DNA of 64,000 bases, taken from positions 682,001 to 746,000 of the forward strand of contig NC_011726.1 of assembly GCF_000021805.1 (NCBI RefSeq), given 5' to 3'. The notes under the pieces were generated by a model. The model saw nothing but the letters and a program-made list of their open reading frames with translations, ran no database searches and was not told where the DNA came from. How positions within the stretch are numbered: the stretch's first letter is position 1; each line of letters starts with the position of its first letter. This document shows positions 25,002-33,692 of the stretch, piece by piece. This stretch comes from Rippkaea orientalis PCC 8801 (lineage in GTDB: Bacteria; Cyanobacteriota; Cyanobacteriia; Cyanobacteriales; Microcystaceae). The translations under genes and the position numbers were made by a program.

Positions 25002-26198
25002 ATGAGTGAGCAACCATTACGCATCTGTATTCTGGGTGGCGGTTTTGGGGGTTTATATACCGCCTTGCGTCTGAGTCAGTTTCCTTGGCAAAATGGCCAG
25101 TATCCTGAAATTATACTGATTGATCAGCGCGATCGCTTTCTTTTTACACCACTTCTTTATGAATTGATCACCGATGAGATGCAATCATGGGAAATTGCAC
25201 CTCCGTTTGAGGAACTTCTGATTAATACTCGGATTCGTTTTCATCAAGGTTGTGTCACTGCGATCAACGTCGAAACTAACCACTTAGAAATCGATCATCG
25301 CCATAGCTTACAGTATGATTATCTAGTGTTAGCCATTGGGGGAAAAACCCCCTTAGATCAGGTTGTTGGGGCAAAAGACTATGCTATCCCCTTTCGCAGT
25401 CTCGATGATGCCTATCGCATTAAAGAACGGTTGCGTCTTCTAGAAACCTCCCAAGTCGAAAAAATCCGGGTCGCTGTCGTAGGGGGGGGTTCGAGTGGGG
25501 TAGAATTAGCTTGTAAATTGGCAGATCGTTTAGGAGAAACAGGACGTATCCGCTTAGTAGAACGGGGAGAGGAAGTTTTAAGTCATTCCCCGGAATTTAA
25601 CCGCAAAGTCGCCCAAGAAGCCTTAGAAAAACGCAGAGTTTGGATAGATTTAGAAACAGAAGTCACAGAAGTGCGATCGGATAGTCTTTCGTTGTGCTAC
25701 AAAGGTCAAGTTGATACCATTCCCGTAGATTTGATACTCTGGACAGTGGGAACTCAAGTCTCAGAATTAGTGAAAAATACCGATTTAAAGCATAATTCCC
25801 AAGGGCTGCTCAAGGTAAACCCTGAATTACAAGCAATCAATCATACTAATATTTATGCGATCGGAGATTTAGCCGACTGTGAGGATATAACCGGCCAAAA
25901 AATCCCGGCAACGGCACAAGCAGCCTTTCAACAATCGGATTATTGTGCTTGGAATATTTGGGCATCTATTACCCATCGTCCTCTGTTACCTTTCCGTTAC
26001 CAACCGTTAGGAGAAATGATGGCTTTAGGCAGTGATAATGCTGCTTTAAATGGGTTAGGAATACAACTTGATGGAGGGTTGGCTTATATTGCCCGACGCT
26101 TAATTTATCTCTATCGTTTGCCTACCCTTAAACATCAGCTTAATGTTGGGTTAAGTTGGATTACTAGCCCGATTTTAGACTGGATAATGGATGATTAA
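25002..26198 (+). CDS. ndbB: type II NAD(P)H dehydrogenase / demethylphylloquinone reductase
   Basis: 398 residues. Two dinucleotide folds are seen: FAD-binding GGGFGG near residue 11-16 and the NAD(P)H-binding VAVVGGGSSGVELA near residue 160. Between them are the NDH-2-type segments DYLVLAIGG and IYAIGDLADC, the latter in the FAD-contacting second half. The sequence fits the NdbB/NDC1 branch, which in cyanobacteria and plastids reduces demethylphylloquinone before the last methylation of vitamin K1. There is no transmembrane helix; membrane association is peripheral. A possible Fur box lies just upstream. The HAD gene begins 5 bp after the stop, so the two probably form an operon. Confidence 0.85.
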   Translation: MSEQPLRICILGGGFGGLYTALRLSQFPWQNGQYPEIILIDQRDRFLFTPLLYELITDEMQSWEIAPPFEELLINTRIRFHQGCVTAINVETNHLEIDHRHSLQYDYLVLAIGGKTPLDQVVGAKDYAIPFRSLDDAYRIKERLRLLETSQVEKIRVAVVGGGSSGVELACKLADRLGETGRIRLVERGEEVLSHSPEFNRKVAQEALEKRRVWIDLETEVTEVRSDSLSLCYKGQVDTIPVDLILWTVGTQVSELVKNTDLKHNSQGLLKVNPELQAINHTNIYAIGDLADCEDITGQKIPATAQAAFQQSDYCAWNIWASITHRPLLPFRYQPLGEMMALGSDNAALNGLGIQLDGGLAYIARRLIYLYRLPTLKHQLNVGLSWITSPILDWIMDD

Positions 26199-26203
26199 AC
26201 AAC

Positions 26204-26905
26204 ATGAAACAACCGAAAGTGATTTTTTTGGATGCCGTTGGGACTTTGTTTGGGATTCGCGGAACGGTGGGGGAAATTTATAGCGCGATCGCCGCTAATA
26301 GCGGGGTAGAAAGTTCTCCTCAATTGCTCGATCTTGCCTTTTATCAAAGCTTTAAAAATGCTCCTCCTTTAGCGTTTTCTGGGGTAGATACTCTAGCGGT
26401 AATGGATTTAGAATATCATTGGTGGAAAACCCTGGCTCAAGAAACCTTTAGTCAAGTTGAATTGTTAGACAAATTTAGGGATTTTGATGTCTTTTTTAGG
26501 GAACTATATGACCATTTTTCTACCGCTAGTCCTTGGTTTGTGTATGAGGATGTTTTTTCTTCTCTGAACCATTGGCAAAAACAGGGAATAGCATTAGGAA
26601 TTATTTCTAATTTTGATAGTCGGATTTATGAAGTATTGGATCTATTGGGATTAACCCATTTTTTTAGCACAATTACCATTTCTTCTACCACAGGAGCAGC
26701 AAAACCTGATAGCAAAATCTTTAAAGTTGCCTTAGAAAAACATGATTGCAAACCCGATCAGTCTTGGCATATTGGAGATAGCCTAAAAGAAGATTATGAA
26801 GGAGCAAAATCCGTTGGACTTCAAGCTTTTCTCCTACAAAGAAATCCAGCTACTCCTCATGGTAAACAAGTGATTAATACCTTTGAAGATTTAATCACTT
26901 TATGA
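26204..26905 (+). CDS. HAD-superfamily hydrolase, subfamily IA
   Basis: 233 residues. Motif I reads FLDAVGTLF: the nucleophile D10 is present, but the usual second Asp is Val12, as in HDHD3/REG-2-like or dehalogenase-like members rather than classic DxDxT phosphatases. Motif II is IISNFDSR, the motif III Lys is in GAAKPDSKIF, and motif IV is HIGDSLKEDYEGAK. A helical cap lies at about 20-100. The substrate is unknown. It probably forms an operon with ndbB (5-bp gap) and ends convergently against the radical SAM gene with a 14-bp gap. Confidence 0.85.
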   Translation: MKQPKVIFLDAVGTLFGIRGTVGEIYSAIAANSGVESSPQLLDLAFYQSFKNAPPLAFSGVDTLAVMDLEYHWWKTLAQETFSQVELLDKFRDFDVFFRELYDHFSTASPWFVYEDVFSSLNHWQKQGIALGIISNFDSRIYEVLDLLGLTHFFSTITISSTTGAAKPDSKIFKVALEKHDCKPDQSWHIGDSLKEDYEGAKSVGLQAFLLQRNPATPHGKQVINTFEDLITL

Positions 26906-26919
26906 TGATACAATCAACT

Positions 26920-28089
26920 TTAAAAACGCAGAATCCAAGGCAATTCTTCAATCACTGCTTGCAAAGAACCGATATTTTCTTTTCGAGTGAGAGCCTTAAT
27001 CATGTCTCCAAACTGACCTTTTTTAGCCGATTGATAGGCATCATGTACGGATACCGCGATAGTTTGCATCAGACTAGAATCTCGATAGCAATTAATCATA
27101 CATTTTGTGCAACCATCCCGCACCAATTTAGAGCTATCAAACTCATAAATTGAACACATTGGCTCATGCCAGTAATGACAACGCCACATTTGCAAATTCC
27201 AATCCAGGAAAAAGAAGCGATAGCCAGCAAGACAAGCATATTTTTGTTCCTCATCCCGGACAAACCTTTGCATTTCTTCTAACGATAAAGTGGGATTAAC
27301 CACTGTAAAGCGTTTTTTTAAATTTTTCACTTTTTCGTAGGCTTCCCAAAGACTATCCTCGGTATGAGTTACCAGTCCGTCATCAGAAAAAGCGCGAAAA
27401 TTAGAATCCAACTTAGTCAAAGGATAAGAAAAAACAACGGATTTAAAACCCAGTTTAGTCAAAAAATCTGGCAAAGCTTCATAATCTACCAAATGACTCA
27501 TCGTCACTGACGCAGTTGCCGACATCCCAATCTCATCCAAGATTTGATTAGCTTGTTGGATCTTATCGCAGACTCCAGGTAAGCCTCGATTTCTTTCATG
27601 AACTTCTTGATCGGCAGCATCAACGGAGATAATAAAGCTTGAGAGTCCGGCTTCAGTGAGTTCGTGAATTTTTGCAGGGGTTAAGATACCCGCATTAGTC
27701 ACAACGATACACTTGATGTTTAGCTGAGAACTATAGCGTATAAAGTCTGTTAAATGAGGATGAAGAGTTGGTTCACCGCCTGTAAAAACCAGGTAACGAA
27801 TACCCTCTCTATATAAAATATCGATCGCATCGATCCCAGCTTCTAGTCCGACAAATTGCCATTCTTCTTGGGGAAAACGATCGCGGGCAAAATTACAGAA
27901 ACCACAGTTAGCATTACAAGCACTATTAATCGCAAATTGACAAAACCCGGGTCCCCCTGATTGAAAGACCAATTTTAAAGTATCTAAAGCTCCTGCTGAC
28001 TTAGATATGGGGCGATCGCGTTTTACTGAAAGACGGGATTGAAGCGGAGAAAGTGTTTCAGAAATTTTAGGCAGTTGACTTGTCATCAA
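26920..28089 (-). CDS. radical SAM protein with a C-terminal cysteine cluster
   Basis: 389 residues. The radical SAM motif C58-x3-C62-x2-C65 (SACNANCGFCNF) is followed by VFTGGEPTLHP, the SAM-binding GGE. A C-terminal region has further cysteines (YACLAGYRFFF, MWRCHY, GCTKCMINC) in a SPASM-like arrangement that could bind an auxiliary [4Fe-4S] cluster. Such proteins modify peptides or small molecules. No precursor-peptide gene is next to it. The start is at either of the first two Met codons. The closest named relatives I can suggest are HpnH/MoaA-like, with low certainty. Confidence 0.8.
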   Translation of the reverse strand: MMTSQLPKISETLSPLQSRLSVKRDRPISKSAGALDTLKLVFQSGGPGFCQFAINSACNANCGFCNFARDRFPQEEWQFVGLEAGIDAIDILYREGIRYLVFTGGEPTLHPHLTDFIRYSSQLNIKCIVVTNAGILTPAKIHELTEAGLSSFIISVDAADQEVHERNRGLPGVCDKIQQANQILDEIGMSATASVTMSHLVDYEALPDFLTKLGFKSVVFSYPLTKLDSNFRAFSDDGLVTHTEDSLWEAYEKVKNLKKRFTVVNPTLSLEEMQRFVRDEEQKYACLAGYRFFFLDWNLQMWRCHYWHEPMCSIYEFDSSKLVRDGCTKCMINCYRDSSLMQTIAVSVHDAYQSAKKGQFGDMIKALTRKENIGSLQAVIEELPWILRF

Positions 28090-28491
28090 TTCGTTTATTT
28101 TTTGTTAATTTTTTTTCAGGTGAAATCGAGACTGATACACAGGAAATAACTAAAATATAGCACTATTTATCTAAAAATGCAAGGGTTAATAGGAAACAGG
28201 AAACCGGGTTAGATTTTAACCATAACTATTTGAGAATTGATTTTCTTGGTTGTCTTTGCTAAGTGTTTTTTACTGTTGCAAGATGTAATTTTAAGAGACT
28301 GTTTATCAACAAAATCTTAAGACGGTAGGGTGGGGAAATCAGAGATTGATCTCGACTACCCGTAAAGTAGAAAGATTGGCCTACCCTACAAAACTGGTTT
28401 TTAATGTTCCTTTAACAAACAGTCTCTAACATCTAGGGAAGTCGAGATGTTAATAATGATCCAACTCCTAACTCATGTTATTTTCAGTCAA
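28090..28491. other. intergenic region with one repeat element
   Basis: About 400 bp, AT-rich. It carries the 65-bp inverted-repeat element at 28325-28389 and nothing else recognisable apart from the likely promoter of the radical SAM gene. Confidence 0.45.
28325..28389. repeat. 65-bp element with GTAGGGT termini
   Basis: It begins GTAGGGTGGGGAAATC and ends GATTGGCCTACCCTAC, imperfect inverted repeats. Length and ends match the other elements of the family. Confidence 0.55.
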
Positions 28492-29598
28492 CTAACTACC
28501 AGCAATAATATGTAAATCAATCCCATTAAGGGAGCCAATCAAACGCTGTACAATCGTCCTTTTAAAAAACCATTTCCACCGAGGTTGGCGAGTATGTCCA
28601 ATAACAATTTGAGTGATATGATACTGCTGAGCAACTTCGATAATTCCTTTAACAATATCAGGATGAGACACCCGTAAAAATTCTCCTCCTAACTCTTGAC
28701 ACAGACGCTCGCACATTTCAATATAAAGGCCTTCATCTTTACTGAGAAAGCGATCTGGATCGCAAACAAATAACACATAAAGTCGTCCTTTTAATTGACT
28801 CACTAATCTAGCACCTCGACGCACTAAACGAGAAGATTGAGGATTGGTTGAAACACTGACTAAAATGCGTTCTTGAACTCCATTTGATCCCTTGTGTCCT
28901 GACTGTTCTTCGGCTAATTCTTCTAAATTATCAGCGACTTCTCTAAGGGCTAATTCTCGTAACGCGGTTAAGTTGCGGTACTGAAAAAAATTACTTAAGG
29001 ATTGTTCAATTTTATGAACATCATAGATTTTGCCATCCTCTAACCGTTCTTGCAAAATTTCAGGGGTGACATCCACCACCACCACCTCATCCGCTTCATC
29101 CAACAGGCGATCGGGTATTCTTTCCCTAACCACCACTCCCGTAATTTTAGCCACTAAATCGTTTAAGCTTTCTAAATGTTGAATATTAACGGTAGAAAAG
29201 ACATTTATCCCCGATTCTAGAATATATTCTACATCTTGATAGCGTTTTTCTCGCAATGATCCAGGGACATTGGTATGGGCAAGTTCATCAATTAAAACGA
29301 GTTGGGGAGAACGGGCTAAAATCTCCTCAACATTCATTTCTTTTAGGGATTTATTTTGATAATTAACCTCTAATAAGGGAATTTGTTCTAATCCTTCTGC
29401 TTGTTCGGCAGTTTCCTCTCGATTATGGGTTTCTAATAAGCCAATAACTACATCCATACCCTCTTCTTTGAGAGCTTGAGCATCTTGAAGCATTCGGTAA
29501 GTTTTACCAACACCAGGAGCCATTCCAATATAAATTCGGTGTTTTCCGCTATGAGAAGCTGAAAAAAAAGGTTGAGCTAGTTGGTTTTGAGCTATCAT
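28492..29598 (-). CDS. KdpD N-terminal sensor module without histidine kinase
   Basis: 368 residues from the ATG at 29596-29598. The KdpD-type P-loop region (residues about 20-230) has GMAPGVGKT at 25-33 and VLIDELAHTNVPGS. A universal-stress-protein-like domain with IVIGHTRQ occupies about 245-368. The four transmembrane helices and the kinase domain of enterobacterial KdpD are absent. Such short KdpD forms are known in cyanobacteria, where they are thought to sense potassium or c-di-AMP. No kdpABC genes are in the window. A TTG nine codons upstream is possible but less likely. Confidence 0.85.
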   Translation of the reverse strand: MIAQNQLAQPFFSASHSGKHRIYIGMAPGVGKTYRMLQDAQALKEEGMDVVIGLLETHNREETAEQAEGLEQIPLLEVNYQNKSLKEMNVEEILARSPQLVLIDELAHTNVPGSLREKRYQDVEYILESGINVFSTVNIQHLESLNDLVAKITGVVVRERIPDRLLDEADEVVVVDVTPEILQERLEDGKIYDVHKIEQSLSNFFQYRNLTALRELALREVADNLEELAEEQSGHKGSNGVQERILVSVSTNPQSSRLVRRGARLVSQLKGRLYVLFVCDPDRFLSKDEGLYIEMCERLCQELGGEFLRVSHPDIVKGIIEVAQQYHITQIVIGHTRQPRWKWFFKRTIVQRLIGSLNGIDLHIIAGS

Positions 29599-29937
29599 AA
29601 AATAGAAAATAATATGTTTGCACAATTTAAAATAGCTAAAGGTTTTTACTATTTCTCCATTATTTTTAGGGTTTCTGAGACTTATTGAGCGGTTAAATAA
29701 ATGTGATTGCTTACGCTATTTAGCCTTTCGTTGGCATGATTTTTATAATTCTTGTGTCTAGACTGATAAAAGAAGGATATTAAAATTTCAAAAAATTTTT
29801 TCTAATAAAGATCATTGATGTTTCTCTATGAAATGAAGCGAATCTAGGTTTGCCAATACTTTTGTTAAGTTTTTTACGGTTATTTTTGGATAAGATTGTC
29901 GTTTGATGACATCTTTCTCATTTTTGTCTAAAATCTC
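29599..29937. other. intergenic region, nothing recognised
   Basis: About 340 bp of AT-rich sequence between two minus-strand genes. No gene, repeat or clear hairpin was seen; it presumably carries the kdpD-like promoter. Confidence 0.4.
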
Positions 29938-30129
29938 TTATGAGATGTGGGAGAGATAGCTCAGACAGTGACCCATGAGAAAATAGACAACTAACATGGC
30001 TGCGGCAGATAGGGCCACTAAGGTTCCTGCCAACATCAGGGAAAATTCTTGCTGGTCAATAGCCTCCTGCATAAGATGGAGTGACCAAGCAACCAACGCC
30101 ACATCAAATATTAAAATAGGGATGAGCAT
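29938..30129 (-). CDS. small two-helix membrane protein
   Basis: 63 residues with two hydrophobic segments, at about 2-20 (LIPILIFDVALVAWSLHLM) and 30-54 (LMLAGTLVALSAAAMLVVYFL), joined by a short acidic turn. It starts with ATG but has no obvious ribosome binding site. It lies about 95 bp downstream of hisF on the same strand. It is probably a real small membrane protein; no family is known to me. Confidence 0.5.
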   Translation of the reverse strand: MLIPILIFDVALVAWSLHLMQEAIDQQEFSLMLAGTLVALSAAAMLVVYFLMGHCLSYLSHIS

Positions 30130-30223
30130 ATTTTAAAAATTGTTAAGTTTTCTCTATTCTAATACACAATTTGGAGTAGAGAATACTATCGGAGAAAAAT
30201 TAAGGATTTTTCCAGATGTTCAG

Positions 30224-30994
30224 TCATCGGACTCTGACAGGTACTTGGCGATCGCCTAAATAGTTTTTGACTTCAGGGATGGTTAATTGGCCATAATGCA
30301 GTAAAGAAGCCAATAACGCTGCCTCCGCTTTCCCTTGCGTGAGAGACTCATAAATATGGTGACAATTGCCCGCCCCTCCCGAAGCAATAACCGGAATTTC
30401 CACCTGTTCTGCGATAGTCCTTGTTAATTCTAGGTCATATCCCGCTTGCGTTCCATCGGCATCCATGCTGGTCACTAATAACTCCCCTGCGCCTCGTTTT
30501 TCCACTTCTTTAGCCCATTCGATGGCATCGAGTCCGGTATTTTCACGCCCTCCTCGAACATAGACATCCCATCCCCGATTATTGGGATCATTACGCCGTC
30601 TGGCATCAATAGCCACAACAATACACTGTTTTCCGAAGCGATCGCTGGCTTGATTGACAAAATTTGGATTTCGGACGGCAGATGAGTTAATACTAATTTT
30701 ATCCGCCCCTGCGCGTAACAAATTTTTAATATGGTCTAAGGTTTGGATACCCCCTCCAACGGTTAGGGGAATAAAAACGGCTTCGGCAGTACGATAAACA
30801 ACATCAATAATGGTGTCCCGTCCTTCATGAGTAGCAGTAATATCGAGAAAGACCAATTCATCTGCCCCGGCATCATTGTAAATTTTGGCCAATTCTACCG
30901 GATCTCCCGCATCTTGCAGGTTGACAAAATTTACGCCTTTGACAACGCGACCAGCATTCACATCAAGACACGGTAAAATTCGTTTGGCTAACAT
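30224..30994 (-). CDS. hisF: imidazole glycerol phosphate synthase subunit HisF
   Basis: 256 residues, a (beta/alpha)8 barrel. The catalytic Asp11 is in [17 protein letters not shown] and Asp130 in VVAIDARR. Phosphate-binding loops TVGGGIQ and ASGGAG are intact. With HisH (not in the window) it makes imidazole glycerol phosphate and AICAR from PRFAR and ammonia in histidine synthesis. The length is standard. It is divergent from the exported hypothetical gene at 31055; the 60-bp gap must hold both promoters. Confidence 0.97.
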   Translation of the reverse strand: MLAKRILPCLDVNAGRVVKGVNFVNLQDAGDPVELAKIYNDAGADELVFLDITATHEGRDTIIDVVYRTAEAVFIPLTVGGGIQTLDHIKNLLRAGADKISINSSAVRNPNFVNQASDRFGKQCIVVAIDARRRNDPNNRGWDVYVRGGRENTGLDAIEWAKEVEKRGAGELLVTSMDADGTQAGYDLELTRTIAEQVEIPVIASGGAGNCHHIYESLTQGKAEAALLASLLHYGQLTIPEVKNYLGDRQVPVRVR

Positions 30995-31054
30995 TTGAGG
31001 AAAGGGAGTTACAATTGATTCGCTTTTTCAATTCTATAATAGGATTTCTTCAAG

Positions 31055-31402
31055 ATGATTAACTCAATGAAAATTCTATTTTATGGACTTCTAGTCTATA
31101 CTTTACTCGGGGGTGATATTGCCCAGGCAAAAACGATTCAATGTTCTCGTCAAGCGATCGCACAAGCACGTCAACTGCTTAACTTTCATGTTGGGGGTGA
31201 TGATCGCATTTCAATTGATAACAACGTTAAAGAACTTCCCCCCCTCAAAAACCCGGCTAATCAACAACAAAAATTTCAAGTTCTTGAAGTTTGGGGATAT
31301 ATTTATAAAGCTCAATATCGGATGCGCTTCATTTATTATAATGATCCTAATCTTAGTTGTTTATTAATGAGGCAAGAGGTGCTAGAAAATTCAAGCCCTT
31401 AA
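31055..31402 (+). CDS. small exported hypothetical protein
   Basis: 115 residues. A signal peptide covers about residues 1-25 (KILFYGLLVYTLLGGDIAQA, cleavage at AQA-K). The mature protein holds two cysteines (IQCSRQ and LSCLLM) that could form a disulfide, and a beta-rich second half (FQVLEVWGYIYKAQYRMRFIYY). A TATAAT box at 31035-31040 is 15 bp before the ATG, so the transcript may have a very short leader. It ends 6 bp from the convergent GNAT gene. Function unknown. Confidence 0.65.
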   Translation: MINSMKILFYGLLVYTLLGGDIAQAKTIQCSRQAIAQARQLLNFHVGGDDRISIDNNVKELPPLKNPANQQQKFQVLEVWGYIYKAQYRMRFIYYNDPNLSCLLMRQEVLENSSP

Positions 31403-31408
31403 CTGAAG

Positions 31409-31858
31409 TCAGAACTCAGCATTTTTTAGCATAAGACGCATCATCTGGTGTTCAATTCCAGCCTCTAAGAAAACCTCCCCATAGACGGTAAACCCAAGAG
31501 ATTGATAGAAAGAAATAACTTGAATTTGAGCACCAAGAACTACCGATTTAATCGTGTCATTTTCTCGAAGATCGTCTAAGATAAATTGCATTAACTGTTT
31601 ACCTAACCCTTGACTTCGATAATTCGATAAAATAGCAACACGCTCAATTTTTGCGTCTTGACCTTGGTTAACAAACCGTAGGCGAGCAGTCCCAATAGGG
31701 TTATGATCAAAATACAGCAAGAAATGGACAGATTGATTATCTAATCCATCAACTTCCAACGCAAGAGGAACATTTTGTCCTAGAACAAAAACTTCATGAC
31801 GAATGGCTAAACAGGGTCTAATATCGTCGCTGCCATCTATTTTAATAATATTAATCAA
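31409..31858 (-). CDS. GNAT-family N-acetyltransferase
   Basis: 149 residues. The GNAT fold is recognisable: IGTARLRF strand, then KIERVAILSNYRSQGLGKQLM with the acetyl-CoA-binding R/Q-x2-G-x-G/A loop (RSQGLG), and FYQSLGFTVYGE near the C-terminus. The arrangement resembles the ElaA/YjcF-like acetyltransferases of unknown substrate. It is convergent with the preceding exported gene (6-bp gap), and the next minus-strand gene lies 30 bp upstream. Confidence 0.85.
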   Translation of the reverse strand: MINIIKIDGSDDIRPCLAIRHEVFVLGQNVPLALEVDGLDNQSVHFLLYFDHNPIGTARLRFVNQGQDAKIERVAILSNYRSQGLGKQLMQFILDDLRENDTIKSVVLGAQIQVISFYQSLGFTVYGEVFLEAGIEHQMMRLMLKNAEF

Positions 31859-31887
31859 AGGTAATTGCTGAGTCTATCTTTCTGAGT

Positions 31888-32334
31888 TCAAGTATACACA
31901 AAACTTTGATAATTTTGTTGGTTACTTGATTCAATCCATTGCTGAATTTCTGCTAACTGGTTCGATAGGTGTTGCACTTGGGTCATTAATTGGAGTACCA
32001 CCCTAGTTAGTGGCGGTTGTTTTGCTTGTTTACCGCCACTAACTGGTTCGAGGGCTTGAAGCTGCCGCAGCAAAACCTGAACCTGATTGCGTCGTTGTAT
32101 TGCTTGCTTCATCGCTTTGTAGGCTTTACTGTCTTTTGTTCCCAAATACTTGACCATTTTTCCCCGCACTTTCCCGTTAGATTTGCTAGGATCGGCTTTC
32201 ATTAAACGGTAATAGGTGTATTTTTTGCCGTTTTTATTGACATTAAAGCTAGTAATCCAGGTATTAGGCGGGGCTATTTCTCCTGACGCTTTGATTTGGG
32301 CGATTCGGGTTTCGAGTTCTCGGTGTTTGTCCAT
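31888..32334 (-). CDS. small protein, DUF6788-like, with inverted repeats inside and upstream
   Basis: 148 residues. The N-terminus is a short helix. A beta-rich core follows (TWITSFNVNKNGKKYTYYRL, then GKMVKYLGTK), ending in a coiled coil (from about 68). The core recalls the DUF6788 pattern G-x-Y-Y-x-R with a K-Y-L-G turn, but without the cysteines of a zinc ribbon; I hold this name loosely. The start at 32334 is only six bases from a 15-bp inverted repeat (32340-32381), and a second copy of the same repeat lies inside the gene at 32005-32044. No ribosome binding site is seen. It could be a mobile or self-regulated DNA/RNA-binding protein. Confidence 0.6.
   Translation of the reverse strand: MDKHRELETRIAQIKASGEIAPPNTWITSFNVNKNGKKYTYYRLMKADPSKSNGKVRGKMVKYLGTKDSKAYKAMKQAIQRRNQVQVLLRQLQALEPVSGGKQAKQPPLTRVVLQLMTQVQHLSNQLAEIQQWIESSNQQNYQSFVYT
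32005..32044. repeat. inverted repeat AGTTAGTGGCGGT, intragenic copy
   Basis: AGTTAGTGGCGGT (32005-32017) and ACCGCCACTAACT (32032-32044) pair perfectly over 13 bp with a 14-base T-rich loop. The sequence is coding DNA for the small minus-strand protein. The arms are identical to those of the copy at 32340-32381. Confidence 0.85.
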
Positions 32335-32339
32335 GGGAG

Positions 32340-32381
32340 TAGTTAGTGGCGGTTAATTTAATTATAAACCGCCACTAACTA
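32340..32381. repeat. inverted repeat TAGTTAGTGGCGGTT, upstream copy
   Basis: TAGTTAGTGGCGGTT (32340-32354) pairs perfectly with AACCGCCACTAACTA (32367-32381) around a 12-base AT-only loop. It fills the gap between the glycosyltransferase stop (32386) and the start of the small gene (32334). It may be an operator, terminator or mobile-element end. Confidence 0.85.
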
Positions 32382-32385
32382 GCTG

Positions 32386-33645
32386 TCAAGTGCTTCCTTG
32401 TTTGAAACAATCCATCACAATTTGGACCGCCTTTTCCAAACCCTTCTCCCCCTGAATTTTTTCTCCCAAGACTTTAGCCTTCTGTCGGACTTCTTGTCTG
32501 AAGGTATCTGTAATAGCTGCTGCGAGGTTGTTGGCCGTTAGTTTTTTCCTTGGAATCGGTTTGGCAGCTACACCGAGTTCGTAGAGACGAGTTCCCCAAG
32601 CGAATTGGTCATTAGCATGGGGAATAATAACGCTCGGCACACCAGACCTTAAAGCAGCCGCTGTGGTTCCTGCACCCCCATGATGAACAATAACTGACAA
32701 TCGCGGAAATAACCAAGCATGGGACACGCTTTCAAGCATTAAGATGGTTTCCGGCATCCTATCAAGTTTTGCCATGCCATGCCATCCCGTCACTAAAATA
32801 CCCCGTTGTCCACAAAGGTTTAGCGCGTTAATAACCAATTGGGTTGTTTTTTCAGCTTGCGTGGGATCTCCAAGACTTCCAAAACCCACATACACCGGAG
32901 GAGAACCACTTGACAAAAAATCCTCTAATTCCTCCTTGAGAAGTCCATTAACCCCTTCATCTAAGAACCAATAGCCTGTGTTATGTACAGTTACTGGCAA
33001 GTCTTGGGGCTTAGGAAAAACATAATTACTGCAAGAAACGATTGTTGGCTGCTGTTTTCTGAAGGGATTGGCAAAATTTGGCGGATTCGTCCTAAATTCT
33101 TTTTGCCAAAAGGCCTTAATCCCTGATTTCGACATCCCCCACATAATCTCCTCAAACACTAAATGGGTCAGACGATTAAATCCTTTTCCCAAGCGTGGAA
33201 AATGATAAAAAATTAGGGCTGGATAGTCTTGAGTGGGTTGCATCGGAAAGGGTGATGCAAGGATACTGGGAATGTTCAACCTCTGAGCGATAAAGTATGC
33301 GATCGCTGCCCCTGGATGATAGATAATTCCATCTGACCCCTGACACGCTCGATAAAAATCCTTCTGAAAGTCAAAAATAGGAGATTTTAGCCGATTAAAA
33401 CTCATGATTATCTTAAGCGGGTTGTCAGCTTCCATGGCTTTTCTAATGCGACTATCCTCAGCGATTTTGGAGAGATCCCCTGGAAGGGGGTAAAATTCTA
33501 ATCCAAATTCTTTGACCAAGCTTTCAAAATTTTCTGAGGCTGCAATCCGAATGGTGTAGTCTCCGGCTTTCTGTAAGGCTACCCCTAGCGCAATATAGGG
33601 TTGCACGTCTCCTCTTGTCCCTGCGGTTAGCATTGTGATCAGCAT
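32386..33645 (-). CDS. GT1-family glycosyltransferase (UGT/MGT-like)
   Basis: 419 residues in a GT-B fold. The N-terminal half starts LITMLTAGTRGDVQPYIAL, and the acceptor region is at about 80-200. The nucleotide-sugar site in the C-terminal half has HHGGAGTTAAALRSGVP and the NDQFAWG end of the PSPG-like motif. This matches sterol/macrolide/UDP-glucosyltransferases acting on hydrophobic small molecules. The MarR-family gene lies 47 bp upstream on the same strand, with a palindromic operator-like site between them, so expression is probably induced by a ligand sensed by MarR. A detoxifying or xenobiotic-tailoring role is plausible. Confidence 0.87.
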   Translation of the reverse strand: MLITMLTAGTRGDVQPYIALGVALQKAGDYTIRIAASENFESLVKEFGLEFYPLPGDLSKIAEDSRIRKAMEADNPLKIIMSFNRLKSPIFDFQKDFYRACQGSDGIIYHPGAAIAYFIAQRLNIPSILASPFPMQPTQDYPALIFYHFPRLGKGFNRLTHLVFEEIMWGMSKSGIKAFWQKEFRTNPPNFANPFRKQQPTIVSCSNYVFPKPQDLPVTVHNTGYWFLDEGVNGLLKEELEDFLSSGSPPVYVGFGSLGDPTQAEKTTQLVINALNLCGQRGILVTGWHGMAKLDRMPETILMLESVSHAWLFPRLSVIVHHGGAGTTAAALRSGVPSVIIPHANDQFAWGTRLYELGVAAKPIPRKKLTANNLAAAITDTFRQEVRQKAKVLGEKIQGEKGLEKAVQIVMDCFKQGST

Positions 33646-33660
33646 AGTCCTCTCGATAAT

Positions 33661-33679
33661 TAGTTAGCCAAACTAACTA
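33661..33679 (-). promoter_or_regulatory. palindromic MarR-type operator
   Basis: TAGTTAG (33661-33667) and CTAACTA (33673-33679) form a 19-bp inverted repeat with a 5-base centre. It lies 15 bp upstream of the glycosyltransferase start and just after the MarR-family gene. Its size and AT-rich TAGTTA half-sites are typical for MarR dimers. Confidence 0.55.
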
Positions 33680-33692
33680 TATCGCAAAAGAC

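Noticed and set aside
26902-27153. Plus-strand frame after the HAD gene
   Set aside because: It is antisense to the 3' end of the radical SAM gene, whose cysteine motifs and length support the minus strand.
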